From the NCBI RefSeq assembly GCF_010093595.1, contig NW_022985442.1, positions 784,261 through 848,260 of the forward strand: a stretch of 64,000 nt of DNA. Reading direction: 5' to 3'. A program made the position numbers and the translations under genes. Of this stretch, positions 44,694 to 55,158 are shown piece by piece (within the stretch, counting starts at the first letter, position 1; every line of letters begins with the position of its first letter). The notes beneath the pieces are model-generated. The model had not been told where the DNA came from. It saw nothing but the letters and a program-made list of their open reading frames with translations, and did no database searches. Origin of the DNA: Mytilinidion resinicola (Eukaryota > Ascomycota > Dothideomycetes > Mytilinidiales > Mytilinidiaceae).

Positions 44694-46242
44694 TTAGAAC
44701 GCGGGCTCGGCGACCGGGGCCGGGGCTGTGTGCTCGGTGGTTGGGATTGGCGTGTCCTTGGGGGCGGTGGGGAAGTCCTCCTTCTTGACGATCTCGGGGG
44801 ACGTAGACCGGCCGCGGTATTGGTTGATCGTGGACTGGGCCTTGTGGGAGTACTCTCCGGCGTAGCTCTGGAAGGTCTTGGCGGCGTTTCCGGTGTGGGT
44901 GGCTGCAAGGTCCTTGATCTGCTGGGCTTGCTGGTTGGCAATATGGCTGGCCTGCTGAAGCTGGGCGTTGATAGCGTCTTTGTTCTTGATGTAAACAAGC
45001 GGGGCGAGATAGGCAACCGAGGTGGTGATGAGTGAGAGACCCCAGAGTGGGACGAACTTGATCAAGAAGTAGGAGATGAAGGCAGAGAAGAAAGCCTACG
45101 GGTACAGAATTAGTTCTTCATCTTTTAAAATGGACTGATACCATCTGAAGACATACCCCGACGGTAACGTAGACATTTTCAGCGAAGATGATTCGCTGGG
45201 CCTCAACAACGAAGAAGTTGATGAACTGCTCAGCATCATCGAGAGCGCGTTCGAGCGAAGCCTTTGGGATCATGAAGTACTTGCGCGGCCTCAGGTTCTG
45301 AGAGACGATGCCATTGCCAATCACACTCTTGCTGGCAATCTCGGTAGCCGCGCTCACTTTAAGAAGTCAGCTCCATTATCGACAGAGTATTTTGGGAAGC
45401 ACGTACCACCCAGAACGATGTAAATGCCCTTGAAGGTGTATCGGAGGATGTTGATGTAGCGGGCGGCAAAGATGAACAGCACGGAAGCTGCGAAAGCGAT
45501 GGCAGTCGCGCGGGGGTTTTTCCACTGGATGCTGTTAGCTTGCAAGTCCACAGAGCGAGTGCAATATGGATACGTACGCTCAAGAGGCGATAGAACAGGG
45601 AGTGGTAGTCTGTCCCACGTTAGTGCCCATTCTGGTATGCTTTGCAAGCTCACAAAGGGTGCCTACGAGTCAAAGGCTGGCCGGTAGCAGCGGGCTGCTC
45701 CGGGGTGACGCGAGAGTTGGCGAGCCCGGCGAGGTCATTCTTCGTCTTTGTCCCCTCGGCCTTGACGCTCTGCGCAATGGGTCCTACGGGAGTCAGTGCC
45801 ATGGTCTAGAGGGGAGGTGGTTGCTGTGCGGCGCTGCTCGGGATAGTGGTTAGCCTGCGTCTTGTACGTTCCATCGGGGCGGGTTGCACATACCTCACCA
45901 TTGTTGATGGTATCCTTGGCCTGCTGGGTGGCCGGGTGGCTGGCGACGGAGTCCATGGCTGATCGTGCTGCTTTGTGGTGGTCAGGATCGGAAAATGTTG
46001 GTCGTGTGGGAGGAGCAGATAAGACTGCGATGCACCGCGTTAGCTGCGTCTCGGCAAGGATCGGGCGTCGTTTGGCGGCCTACCTTACTGTCCACGACGC
46101 TGTTCTTGGTGCTCTCTACAGTGTTGCCTCCGTTGGCAGTAGTGCTGGTACCGTTGCTGTAGCTGTCCAGGTTCGATGGTGCAGATGGATCGAGGTCGGG
46201 GAAGTCGCTCGTGTTGAGTTCGATGTGCGGTGCTTCAGACAT
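44694..46242 (-). CDS. Reticulon-like ER membrane-shaping protein
   Basis: Seven exons; introns at 45096-45156, 45357-45406, 45525-45577, 45610-45666, 45784-45898 and about 45971-46088 give an open frame of roughly 364 residues. The N-terminus is polar (MSEAPHIELNTSDFPDLDPS). The reticulon domain starts SLFYRLLSWKNPRATAIAFA and has two long hydrophobic hairpins (AASVLFIFAARYINILRYTF..., and AFFSAFISYFLIKFVPLWGL...SVAYLAPLVYIKNK) separated by a loop with RPRKYFMIP. The C-terminus is Gln/Ala-rich and helical. Reticulons insert hairpins into ER tubules and bend membrane. The exact first intron is uncertain: two donors and two acceptors keep frame. Confidence 0.88.
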
Positions 46243-48318
46243 TGGTGTGGCACAGGGGGTGCAGAGCAGGCAGCGGTGTGGCTGGCAGCGAGAAGTGAGG
46301 ATATCAGGGGAGCAGAGGGCGTGATGTGGTTGGAGTGCACGAGGAGGAGGAGGACGCAGTGTGGTTGTGTTGTGGCTTTGCGTCTGGCAAGTTTTGACCT
46401 GGACGCCTGGACGCCTGGACGCACTTGCTTGTGAGGAGCTGCGATGACGTGAAACAGTGCGCTACTGACAACAAACGGCGGCGGAAATGCTGTCCGTAGC
46501 CTGCCAGATGACGTTTGTGATACCGCCTGGTTAATGGGAAACCTGTCCTCACTGCCGCAGGAGGGCCGTGGTGACTTTCTACTGCTACCAGAGCCTACAA
46601 GCCGCGCACTCCTCTATTCGAGCTGGTCTTGCATGTGATTGAGAAGCGATCACGACTTCCAGGCACGCGAGCACCCACAAAACATCTGAGAGCGCCATCG
46701 GGACACAGTTGCGAGTTACATATCTTGTGACCGCGTAGCTGGTCTTGTATACTTCGAGGCTGCTTCCGTTTGCCATCAAAAGTCAGGCTGCGAGTTATGA
46801 ATACTTTGCACACCGTCGATCGCTGCCATGGACTCCACAGAGCTGTGTCTCTCTTCTAGCTTCATTGAATATAGCTCCCGAGGTCATGTGACTGCCCAAG
46901 CTAATGAGATCAGACCGCCACGGACTGGCCCATCAAGTCGTCCTCATTTAGTTAGACCGAGAAAAGACTAGAATACAATCACACGAAGCGATGCGGAGAG
47001 TTGCAGGCGGAGATATGGAGACAGGTGCCACACACGGAGAGATCTAGCTTGGTGGTAGGACTAAATCTAGAAACCTAAATTAAACACCGGAAGGGCCCGC
47101 ACCACGTTACCAGCCCGGAAACCCGGCAGGCCGGCAATTCAGGCCAAGCACGGAGTGGTGAAAGCTTTCCCATCCTACCTACGTATACTGTCAGGTAAGA
47201 CTATGTAGGTGGACCAATCCAGCATGCCGGATCCCGCAAGCGTTTTACTGCGGCAGATCTGCCGTAGCTAGCAAGTCTATCCGGCGTTGAAAACATGGCC
47301 TGATTGTTGCTCTGTGCCATGTGGAGCGCTGCTTGTTTTGACTTTTCGTGCTTAGAGATCTACTCCAGCATTAATCTGCGTGCAGGTGGTATGCGTGTTA
47401 CTCCTGTCCATCTGATTGGATGGTTGCGGCTAATGTGATTGGGTCAATGGCGAAATACGACGCTGTTCAAGGCGTAACAAGAGTGAGACGGGCACTCGAT
47501 TAGTTAATTAAGCTCGAGGCTCGAAGACGATGGCTACATCGAACTAAATTGACCCCCGCAAAGTCAATTGGACGAATTCCAAATGGTGATCGAACTCCCT
47601 GACCCCACGCCATCTGTGTCAAGATAGGAAAACAACGAAGCTTCGCAGTCAGTAGACTAGGCTCGACGAGGAAGTCCACGAGGTTGCTTCGGATATGTCG
47701 CTAGCGAGTGCAGCGGTTGTAAGCGGGAGCGGCAAACTCTTTTGTGGTGGCACGAGAATCTCGCGAGAGTGGTTTGCTTTTTAATTGGCGCTGAGGCATA
47801 TTCTATGTCCCGAGCTGGTCCGTAAGACAGAGACTTAGTGACCCTGCCAGCGCAGCAAGCGGTCAGTGATAAGGGAGTCCTGGGAGCAGCGGGCGGCATC
47901 GTGCGAGGGGCGGCATCGTGCGAGGGGCGGCATAGTCCATATGTACACTTGCAGTTGTGGGGGAGCACGGGGAGTAACGATGCAGTATCATCCAGGGTCT
48001 ATCAGCCGTGGGGCTGCATGCGTCTCAGGATGCATACAAAAGCCCCTTTGAAGCCGCGCACAAAGTCAGCCGGAGAAACCTAGACCCCTACATACGCCCT
48101 CACTGCTTCCTTCATCCCTACGCGGACTATTTCTATACTTCTCAGAGCTTCAAACCTCGTGGCCGGCCTCGGAAGGACGATATCCCAGCAGCGGGACCAC
48201 CGCCTCTCATCGGAACCCTTGACTCGTGCGCTGACGGTGCGGAATGGTTGTTTCTCAGGGTGAGTGCGGCCTCTCTTTCAACATCACCATCGTCGAGTGC
48301 GCACCCTACGCTGGGGAC
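46243..48318. other. Long intergenic region between reticulon and carbonic anhydrase
   Basis: No convincing gene. It holds the divergent promoters of the two neighbours, a short tandem repeat at 47891-47932, and patches with AT-rich, transition-rich character near 47000-47550. Confidence 0.4.
47891..47932. repeat. 17-bp tandem repeat
   Basis: Two and a half copies of a GGGCGGCATCGTGCGAG-type unit, in the GC-rich upstream region of the carbonic anhydrase gene. Confidence 0.8.
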
Positions 48319-49078
48319 ATGGCATCGTACGAGAAGCTTTGGATGATCCTCCGCCAATACAGATGCGCAATCGCCGAGCCTCTAAAGAAACGGTGCCCGA
48401 GGGGCCCCCAGTTTAAATGTAGCAGGGACAGGCTGACCTGGGATTCTCACCTGATTTTTAGACGCGCTCGACCGTGTCGTTGCCGGCAATAGAACATACG
48501 CAAAGAAGACGGCCGAGCGGGACCCCGAATTCTTCAAGACCCTTGCTCATGGCCAGAGTCCCGAGATTCTGTGGATTGGCTGTGCCGACAGTCGTGTGCC
48601 CGAAACCACCATCTGCGACTGCCAGCCTGGCGATATCTTCGTCCACCGCAACATCGCCAACTGCCTCCATGCCCAGGACCTCAATGCCTCCAGTGTCATC
48701 GAGTATGCCACTACCCACCTGAAAGTCAAGAAGATCGTCGTCTGCGGCCATACCATGTGTGGAGGTGCGAATGCGGCGCTGGGAGACGCCGACTTGGGTG
48801 AGGCGCTCAACACATGGCTGCTGCCAATAAGAGAGATACGGCGGAGGAACAAGGCACTGCTGGACACGCTGCCTAGTGACGATGCCCGAGGCAATAAGCT
48901 AGCCGAACTCAACGTGCAGCACTCCCTCGAAGTCCTCCGGCAAATACCAACCGTAAATAAGGCCATTAGGGACCGTGGCCTCTCCCTCCACGGCTTGATC
49001 TATGATATCGCAGCGGGCGAGTTGACGGCCTTGGAAGAGACCAAGAAGGGCAATGGGCTATGGAGTGCTTCTGCTTAG
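48319..49078 (+). CDS. Beta-class carbonic anhydrase
   Basis: Exons 48319-48418 and 48462-49078 (intron 43 bases, GTAGCA donor) sum to 717 bases, 238 residues. The zinc site is complete: Cys in IGCADSRVPE, with the Asp-Arg dyad, and His/Cys in VCGHTMCGGANAAL. Other family blocks are GDIFVHRNIAN, the helix after the zinc site, and a C-terminal LSLHGLIYDIAAGEL. The enzyme hydrates CO2 to bicarbonate. The N-terminal exon MASYEKLWMILRQ joins to YALDRVVAGNRTYAKKTAER; an earlier in-frame ATG at 48244 would add 25 residues, so the start is unsure. No clear mitochondrial presequence with this start. Confidence 0.92.
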
Positions 49079-49521
49079 GTGGGTTATGTTATGGCGTAAG
49101 AGCGTTGTTGGCTATTGTCAAACTGTTGGAGTTACGTCTTTCGGAGTCACGCGGGTTTGGCGGATAGTCTCGACTACCAAGGTTTATGGTCACGAGAGGT
49201 TCCAAGGTTCCTATACTCACGGTTATTCTTTCTGAGACCCATCGATACTCGGAGTTTTCTCGCTTTTTCGCATACTTTAGTTTTGTCGTGCTAGTGACTC
49301 GCACGCGGATCTAGATGCATTCATAGATAAGCGATGACGAAATGCTACCAGAACCTTGAACAGCGTACAGGTATTTAAAGCCATGTCACTCGACGTTTAC
49401 TTCATCCTCTACCGCTCAGAAACATCGTCAACTCTCCTCTGTTAGATTCAAAAGACCATTATCAGCTTGAACAATTACGCCTACTCTCAAACAATTTCAG
49501 TACCCTCCAAAAACGCCCAAG
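49079..49521. other. Intergenic, promoter of the small ORF
   Basis: A TATTTAAAG TATA-like box near 49372 is followed by a pyrimidine-rich leader (TTCATCCTCTACCGC, TCTCCTCTG) running to ATG 49522, the usual layout of a fungal promoter. Confidence 0.5.
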
Positions 49522-49749
49522 ATGGCTCCAACAACCCCTATCACCAAGCCTCAGCAATCAAGCAAACCTAACTGGACATCCGAAAGGCAGTTCTTCCTTG
49601 GAGGCACAGATCTCAACGAGCTGCCGTTCGCCAGACCACCCCTAAAAGAACCAATACGTCTCACAGACTCGTCAGCCACATGCAGGAGGTCCAGCCTGAA
49701 TCTTCCAAGGGATAAGGCTATGGAACGGAGTGCCATTACTCATTATTAG
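49522..49749 (+). CDS. Small hypothetical protein (75 aa)
   Basis: A 75-codon ORF with a favourable start context (CCCAAGATGGCT), a TATA-like box about 150 bases upstream and a pyrimidine-rich leader. The protein starts MAPTTPITKPQQSSKPNWTS and has no signal peptide or membrane segment. I do not recognise it. Real expression is supported only by promoter layout. Confidence 0.4.
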   Translation: MAPTTPITKPQQSSKPNWTSERQFFLGGTDLNELPFARPPLKEPIRLTDSSATCRRSSLNLPRDKAMERSAITHY

Positions 49750-50269
49750 GTACGTCCTCCGCAACAGTGATAGTTGTTGGTCTGATCTTTGCACATCGAA
49801 CAAATAGCAATTGCCTCAAGCAATCACCCGCTCTTGATGCCTATAGACTAACTGGTAATGCGTATGAAGAACAAATTCGGAACTCCGAAGCACAACCGGT
49901 TTGAGTCCGTTGACAAGGACGGCAACAATCAGAGCGCCGTTTAATTCCCAAGCGAAATGGCGATACTACTTGACTCCTTATCACAGTCCTCCGTGGTGGC
50001 CTCCTATACGCCACTTCGCGACCGCCGTCATTACCTCTTGGCATGCAGATACTGCCTCTTGAGTTGTCGCAATCAACGAACCGTTTATTCATGAGTTTCG
50101 AAAGGTCACTCGGATTCCGCCTTGATGGAGTTTACATTCCACTTACCATCTGGACTGTTATCATTGCATCATATATAGTGATGTAGATCCATACTGACCT
50201 ATCACTTGTCTATATATACAGAATGTCTAATTCATCACCTCGTCGTGTACTTAGGTTCATTGATGCAAC
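49750..50269. other. Intergenic, nothing recognised
   Basis: No credible coding sequence or repeat was seen between the small ORF and the degenerate gene at 50270. Confidence 0.35.
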
Positions 50270-50788
50270 ATGTCGGATTGGCAAGTAGTCACCAAGAAGC
50301 AACGTGCTAGTGCTCGTCCCAAGCGCCAGCAGCCCGAAGAACTCCGGTCAAAGTAGGCTATAGACAACTTCACGCCCCTGCCCTGGGCCGATCTAATACC
50401 AGTGGATCCGAATTGCAAGTTTCCAGCGCTAGACCGCCACATGGAGGAGATCAGCAGCCAGATAGACGCCGCCATCTTTGCGGTCTCGGCATTCGCCGGC
50501 ACATTCATCAATGCCGCCGCGTGCGTCTGCCTCCCTGTTGTGATTCACTGGCAGGTCTACAGACAGCTTTTACCAAAGCTGTGCTTTTCGATGTCGGGGA
50601 CTCTTTCTTTCGTCGACATCAATCGCTACACCTGTGTACCACCCTTGTCTAGCGACCTCGATTGCTTCCAGCAAGTCAACGCGTCCACTATTTGCAGTCT
50701 TTTGGTATCACAGTTACGTCTCTATCAGCACGACCGCAGTACCACGAACCCATCGTTCGAAACAGATGCAGTCCACAAGCACCGCTAA
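50270..50788 (+). pseudogene. Degenerate lineage-specific gene of unknown function
   Basis: Reads MSDWQVVTKKQRASARPKRQ, meets TAG at 50354-50356, then continues in frame with FTPLPWADLIPVDPNCKFPA and a helical ALDRHMEEISSQIDAAIFAV. Similarity-like sequence then changes frame (AFTKAVLFDVGDSFFRRHQ) and again (LDCFQQVNASTICSLLVSQL). At least one stop and two frame changes; introns could explain some. The family is not recognised. Confidence 0.45.
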
Positions 50789-51059
50789 TAACGTCACAAC
50801 CCTCCGGCAGACGAGTACTCCAGCCATGGATCTAGCTCCTGGCCATACTTCAAAGACGATTCCAGACAGCACAGCACGTCGTAATGGACAGGAGCTGCCC
50901 TATATGCCAACACTAAATGCAGTGGCTATTATGCTCATTCCTCGTCAACCGGTCTTCCAAAAGAGTCGAGAGAGGGCGGGGACATCAAATACAGCTTCAG
51001 CCAGCTCAACGACTCCGACACAAGTGGCTACGCTAATGGCAACGCCGGCAATGCTCGAC

Positions 51060-52150
51060 GCTCACAGTATGTCGACGCTGCTTTCCACAGAGCAAAAAGA
51101 GATCTTGTCCTCAAAGCCAGCAGAATACATCGACCATGCCCTCGGCAGCGGAAAGATGCTGCCTGAGTATCCTGAACGACAGGTTTCTATTCATGACCGA
51201 CAAGATATCAGGGCGCGAGCTACCATGATTGTGGCATCACGAGCTCGAGATTTGATGCGCGACCATGCTGCTCCGGCCCCATCATCGCCTAAACATCATG
51301 ATACCGACGAAACTAGGCAGTGCACCAGGACCGGGATCTGGAACAGCATTGTCCAAATAGCCCTGCGCCCGTACGATTATGATCTGAGGGACTTTGGTCT
51401 GAACAATCTTACGGCTCCAAAATTAGAAACCGACCAATTCTTGGATGGCAGACCGACCCACTCTAGGTCGTATGCAATCTCTCAGCATATTGCCTGCTAA
51501 TGGTACGTCGTGACGAGCAGTGGCGAGAAGAAATGTCTAAAAGTTCGCACGCCAAGCGTGCTAAAACCGTCGGCCCCCTCATATTCAGGATGGCCCGCTG
51601 CGACTGGGCCTCATTGAGATTCTTTCCACTGGAGGACGGCGTGGAGCCTGAACGGCTAGAGGAAGCCTAAGAAGCCGTGGACACCCTGGACCTCTCAAGA
51701 TAGACTTTTGAGATGTCGCTAGAGGAAAGGCTACGCCGTTATCGAAGTCTGTGAGCGATATTCACACCTCGCCTGAACAGTTAGTCCATCCAGAGCTCAT
51801 TATCTTGCCTGAACAGGAGTGGACCGAGGCGGTGTTCCTCCGTGGTCTTGTGTCAGCATTGATGGCAAAATCGCCAGTTGTCGAAGGGCCCCCAAGCTGC
51901 CACTGTCAGAACCACGCAGCCAAGTTGCATTCGACGCGATGGCCACCTACCTGCCGTGCGAATAGAGTAAGAAGACGATCGTCGTTGACAACACCGTGTT
52001 TATTGCTCCACCTACAGTGTCTAGGACTGCGGTGTGGTCTCTGGGAAATATGACGAGTTGGCGAGGGGTAAGCCTCACCTAGACAAGATCTGTAAGGGTC
52101 TTGAGGAGTAGGGGAGCTCGCGATGCTTCGGCGATGATGTTTAGATCTTG
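51060..52150 (+). pseudogene. Decayed paralog of the downstream 774-residue gene
   Basis: Open pieces resemble the C-terminal half of the protein at 52834-55158. HPELIILPEQEWTEAVFLRG matches NAELNMLPESQWVRVMVLRG, and TIVVDNTVFIAPP matches IIVVDDTVFIAPP. Before the latter, a TAG (51963-51965) replaces the Trp codon of the MPCEW motif, as expected from RIP. The 24-bp repeat block of the intact gene is absent. Upstream, LLSTEQKEILSSKPAEYIDH resembles LAMEQSDLLALRPEQRNAAV only weakly. Stops and frame changes make it non-functional. Confidence 0.55.
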
Positions 52151-52833
52151 TTATTACCAGAGCGTTCGCAATAGGGGCAGATAGATAAGTGGAGTTCATT
52201 TCTTCTTGGGTAAACAGTTGGCTGGCTAAATGGTTTGATGTCTTTTGCTACTCTCCGATATCCCGAAAGACTTTCAGTAGGGTAGCATTGATCAAGACCC
52301 GATTGAAGATCACAAAACCTTTACGTCTCGATTTAGTCTTCTTGCATATGCATGAGGTGGTTCACGTGTTCAAGTAAGTTCGCAGTCAGTCAGTAGTGTT
52401 GCTTCAGTTTGAAGTGTCAGTATACAGCCGGAAGCAAACTAGAAGTTTTCCACGCTTTGCGAGCAATTTCTTCGTGACTCTTTGTGTGAGTATCTTATAT
52501 AGAAGGTAGCTATGGTAGCGTTTTTCCTTTATCTAGTCTCGTATGCAAGCCCCTTTCTCTCATCACATAATCACCTTTGGTGAATTTTCTTGTTAGCAAA
52601 AACCTATAATGTAAGTCCACTTGCCTACATTCACCGGTAGGCATGCAAAGAATGCCTTTTTAAGCCGCTCCATGAGCTGACTTTGATCCCTTCCATCAAC
52701 ATCGCCCTCCACTATCCACGTCTTCCTTCCAGAAATCTCAACAGGCTCCACCAACTTGACACTTTGACCATACTCATTGCCCGTCATCATTGCAACTGCC
52801 TCACGCAACGTCTACTCAGTTTGCTGATTAGCT
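52151..52833. other. Spacer between the paralogs
   Basis: Probable promoter and leader of the gene at 52834. No other gene was recognised. Confidence 0.35.
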
Positions 52834-55158
52834 ATGGGTTCAGCGAGAACGGCGCGTCGTTCAAAGCGAACTTCAGCTGGGTCAACAAACGCACCGGTAA
52901 CCCCGAGCCCCCTTCGATTAGCAACAAGTCCAGAAGACATCACGACGCGGGGAGAAGCTGTTGGCAACACTGCCAGAAATCATACTCCCGAAGAGGGTTC
53001 TGGTGGTTCTACCACCGAAAGCCAATTTGGCACTCCGCAATCTTCGCGACCCCCAGGCTCAAGATCTCCACTCTTCAATCGGAGTCCACATAGCGGTGCC
53101 CAAACCCCCCTCTTATTTCCACTCGGTGGCCAGACCCCCCTCTTATTCCGACAATATCCTCCTGGTTCAAGCCCTCCGATCTTCTTTCCCCCGACAAACT
53201 ACGTTCCCCTTACCAACCGCCTCTTGCACGACCTAGATTCGCTTCCTAGTTCAAGCCCTCCTGGTTCAAGCCCTCCTGTTTCAAGCCCCCCTGGTTCAAG
53301 CCCTCCTGGTCCAAATCCTCCGGATTCAAGCCCTTCAAGCCAGGTTTCGAGCCCCACCCTGGTCAACTCCACGCCAAGGCCCCCACTGTTACCACCATAT
53401 CAATCCTCAGCGGGTCGTGAGTCGTCAGGTTCGGAAAATCATACGGCCTCGTCGACGTTTCTTGAAACAGGCTCGCCTTGCGTACGTCTAGGAAACCTCT
53501 TTGGCGAAATGGACCAATCACTTCGCTCGGCGGCCGGAGAATCTGACCCCGATATGGATACGGCACGTGCGGTAGTAGGCTCTCCCTCTGGTGGACAAGC
53601 TAGTGCTTCAACAAACAATCGTGGCCTCGACATTTCCAGTGGCCTTCGTCTATCCACCTTTGAGGTCGACCACTCTGCCTTGGCCGCAGAACTCGAGTCC
53701 CGTGAGGTTGCGTCAGCAATGCCGGTAAACACAGAGGCTTCGGCGCCCACGGCGAGCGCCATCAACAACACAACCACACCAGGCGAGTCTGAGAATCACC
53801 AAGTTCTCACGAATAGGGAGGCAGTAGAGATCGCGATTCGGCAATTCGCAAGCATGAAGTTTTCAGAGACTGTGAGGCATCTTGACGAATACTTCCCCAA
53901 CAACGTTCCTGAACACCTTCGACCGGCGTCGATGGAGCTCAAAATGTGGGGTGAATACGTCCTCACTCCCTTGGACGCGGAGTATGCTCAACTGCGGACT
54001 CTTTTCGACCGAAATCACGGCTTGGCCGATAGATCACGAATTTTGGAACTTCTTCGCGCCGCGGTCATGCATATACGCGACGAGTTCAGCAAGCCCCGAG
54101 AGAGAGGACCTGCGCTTCTCACTTCCATGGTGGTCCCGTTTACTCCCTTCCACACCGCGCTAGGACAAGACGAGATGGATACGCTCAATAAGATACTGGC
54201 CATGGAGCAGTCGGACCTTCTAGCTCTTCGCCCTGAACAACGCAACGCGGCGGTCACTATCAAGCATGTCGGCGGTCCCGCGATCAGCGAATTCATACGA
54301 TATGACAAGATCATGCGCCAGGACAAGGGCAGGAATGACGGATCGCCGCGGAACGAGAATGAAGTCCATTTGATGGCGTCGAAGCTGGCCCAGCATGCTG
54401 CGGCCGCCCTCAAGGTCTCAGAGATGCAACTCCAGAATCTCAAGCAGCACCAACACATTCAGGCGCTCTTCCACGGCAAGCTGCTGATGGCCAAGAACTT
54501 CATCAACATGACTCGAAAACTCCTCGCTAGCCGTGATCAGAATGCGGGACAGCCAACGACCGAAAGCAAGACGGACCCAGAACAAGACCACCATTCCGTG
54601 TCCGTCAACACCGTGGCGCTTCTGCAGAAAGCTTACACCTTGAGCCCCGAAGATAAGGCTATCCTTCTTGACATTTCCAACGCAGAACTCAACATGCTAC
54701 CTGAGTCGCAGTGGGTAAGAGTTATGGTGCTGCGCGGGATTATCACCAAAATGGATGAAGCACCTACAGACACAGAAGCAGAGCGCACTGGGTCCTTCGT
54801 TGCAGAGCCCACTGAATCGTTCGTTGCAGAGCCCACTGAGTCGTTCGTTGCAGAGCCCACTGGGTCTTTCGTCGCAGAGCCCACTGGGTCGTTCGTTGCA
54901 GAGCCCACTGGGTCGTTCGTTGCAGAGCCCACTAGGTCGGTCGTCATTGTTGGGGTTTATGTCTTCCTAGAGATGTGCAAGTGGATGCCCTGCGAGTGGA
55001 GCGGCGAGATCATCGTCGTCGACGACACGGTATTTATCGCTCCGCCATACACTCTCGAGAGCTGTGCAGGGGTCTCTACTAAGCCGATTGTTGTGGCTTA
55101 TGTCAAAGCCCGTCTTGAGGAGATCCTTGAAGCGCTCAACGAGGTGTCGTTGAACTAG
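52834..55158 (+). CDS. Repeat-rich hypothetical protein, lineage-specific
   Basis: An intronless ORF of 774 residues. The N-terminal third is low-complexity: basic start (ARTARRSKRTS), then Ser/Pro repeats (SSPPGSSPPVSSPPG). The middle is more ordered and helical (EAVEIAIRQFASMKFSETVR, HLDEYFPNNVPEHLRPAS, KLAQHAAAALKVSEMQLQNL). Then come LSPEDKAILLDISNAELNML and PESQWVRVMVLRGIITKM. Six SFVAEP-T(G/E) octapeptides follow from a 24-bp minisatellite, and the end is EIIVVDDTVFIAPPYTLESC plus a helix. The family is unknown; a decayed copy lies upstream, so the gene was tandemly duplicated. No signal peptide. An intracellular structural or regulatory role is only a guess. Confidence 0.65.
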   Translation: MGSARTARRSKRTSAGSTNAPVTPSPLRLATSPEDITTRGEAVGNTARNHTPEEGSGGSTTESQFGTPQSSRPPGSRSPLFNRSPHSGAQTPLLFPLGGQTPLLFRQYPPGSSPPIFFPPTNYVPLTNRLLHDLDSLPSSSPPGSSPPVSSPPGSSPPGPNPPDSSPSSQVSSPTLVNSTPRPPLLPPYQSSAGRESSGSENHTASSTFLETGSPCVRLGNLFGEMDQSLRSAAGESDPDMDTARAVVGSPSGGQASASTNNRGLDISSGLRLSTFEVDHSALAAELESREVASAMPVNTEASAPTASAINNTTTPGESENHQVLTNREAVEIAIRQFASMKFSETVRHLDEYFPNNVPEHLRPASMELKMWGEYVLTPLDAEYAQLRTLFDRNHGLADRSRILELLRAAVMHIRDEFSKPRERGPALLTSMVVPFTPFHTALGQDEMDTLNKILAMEQSDLLALRPEQRNAAVTIKHVGGPAISEFIRYDKIMRQDKGRNDGSPRNENEVHLMASKLAQHAAAALKVSEMQLQNLKQHQHIQALFHGKLLMAKNFINMTRKLLASRDQNAGQPTTESKTDPEQDHHSVSVNTVALLQKAYTLSPEDKAILLDISNAELNMLPESQWVRVMVLRGIITKMDEAPTDTEAERTGSFVAEPTESFVAEPTESFVAEPTGSFVAEPTGSFVAEPTGSFVAEPTRSVVIVGVYVFLEMCKWMPCEWSGEIIVVDDTVFIAPPYTLESCAGVSTKPIVVAYVKARLEEILEALNEVSLN
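53248..53340. repeat. 15-bp Ser/Pro-coding tandem repeat
   Basis: About six degenerate copies of GGTTCAAGCCCTCCT, encoding SSPPG units in the N-terminal third of the 774-residue protein. Confidence 0.75.
54786..54943. repeat. 24-bp minisatellite encoding SFVAEPT(G/E)
   Basis: Six 24-base units start at 54786, 54810, 54834, 54858, 54882 and 54906, and a partial seventh follows. The frame is kept, giving SFVAEPTG/SFVAEPTE repeats. Copies differ at few positions; the last two full units are identical, so the array is recent and probably length-variable. Confidence 0.9.
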
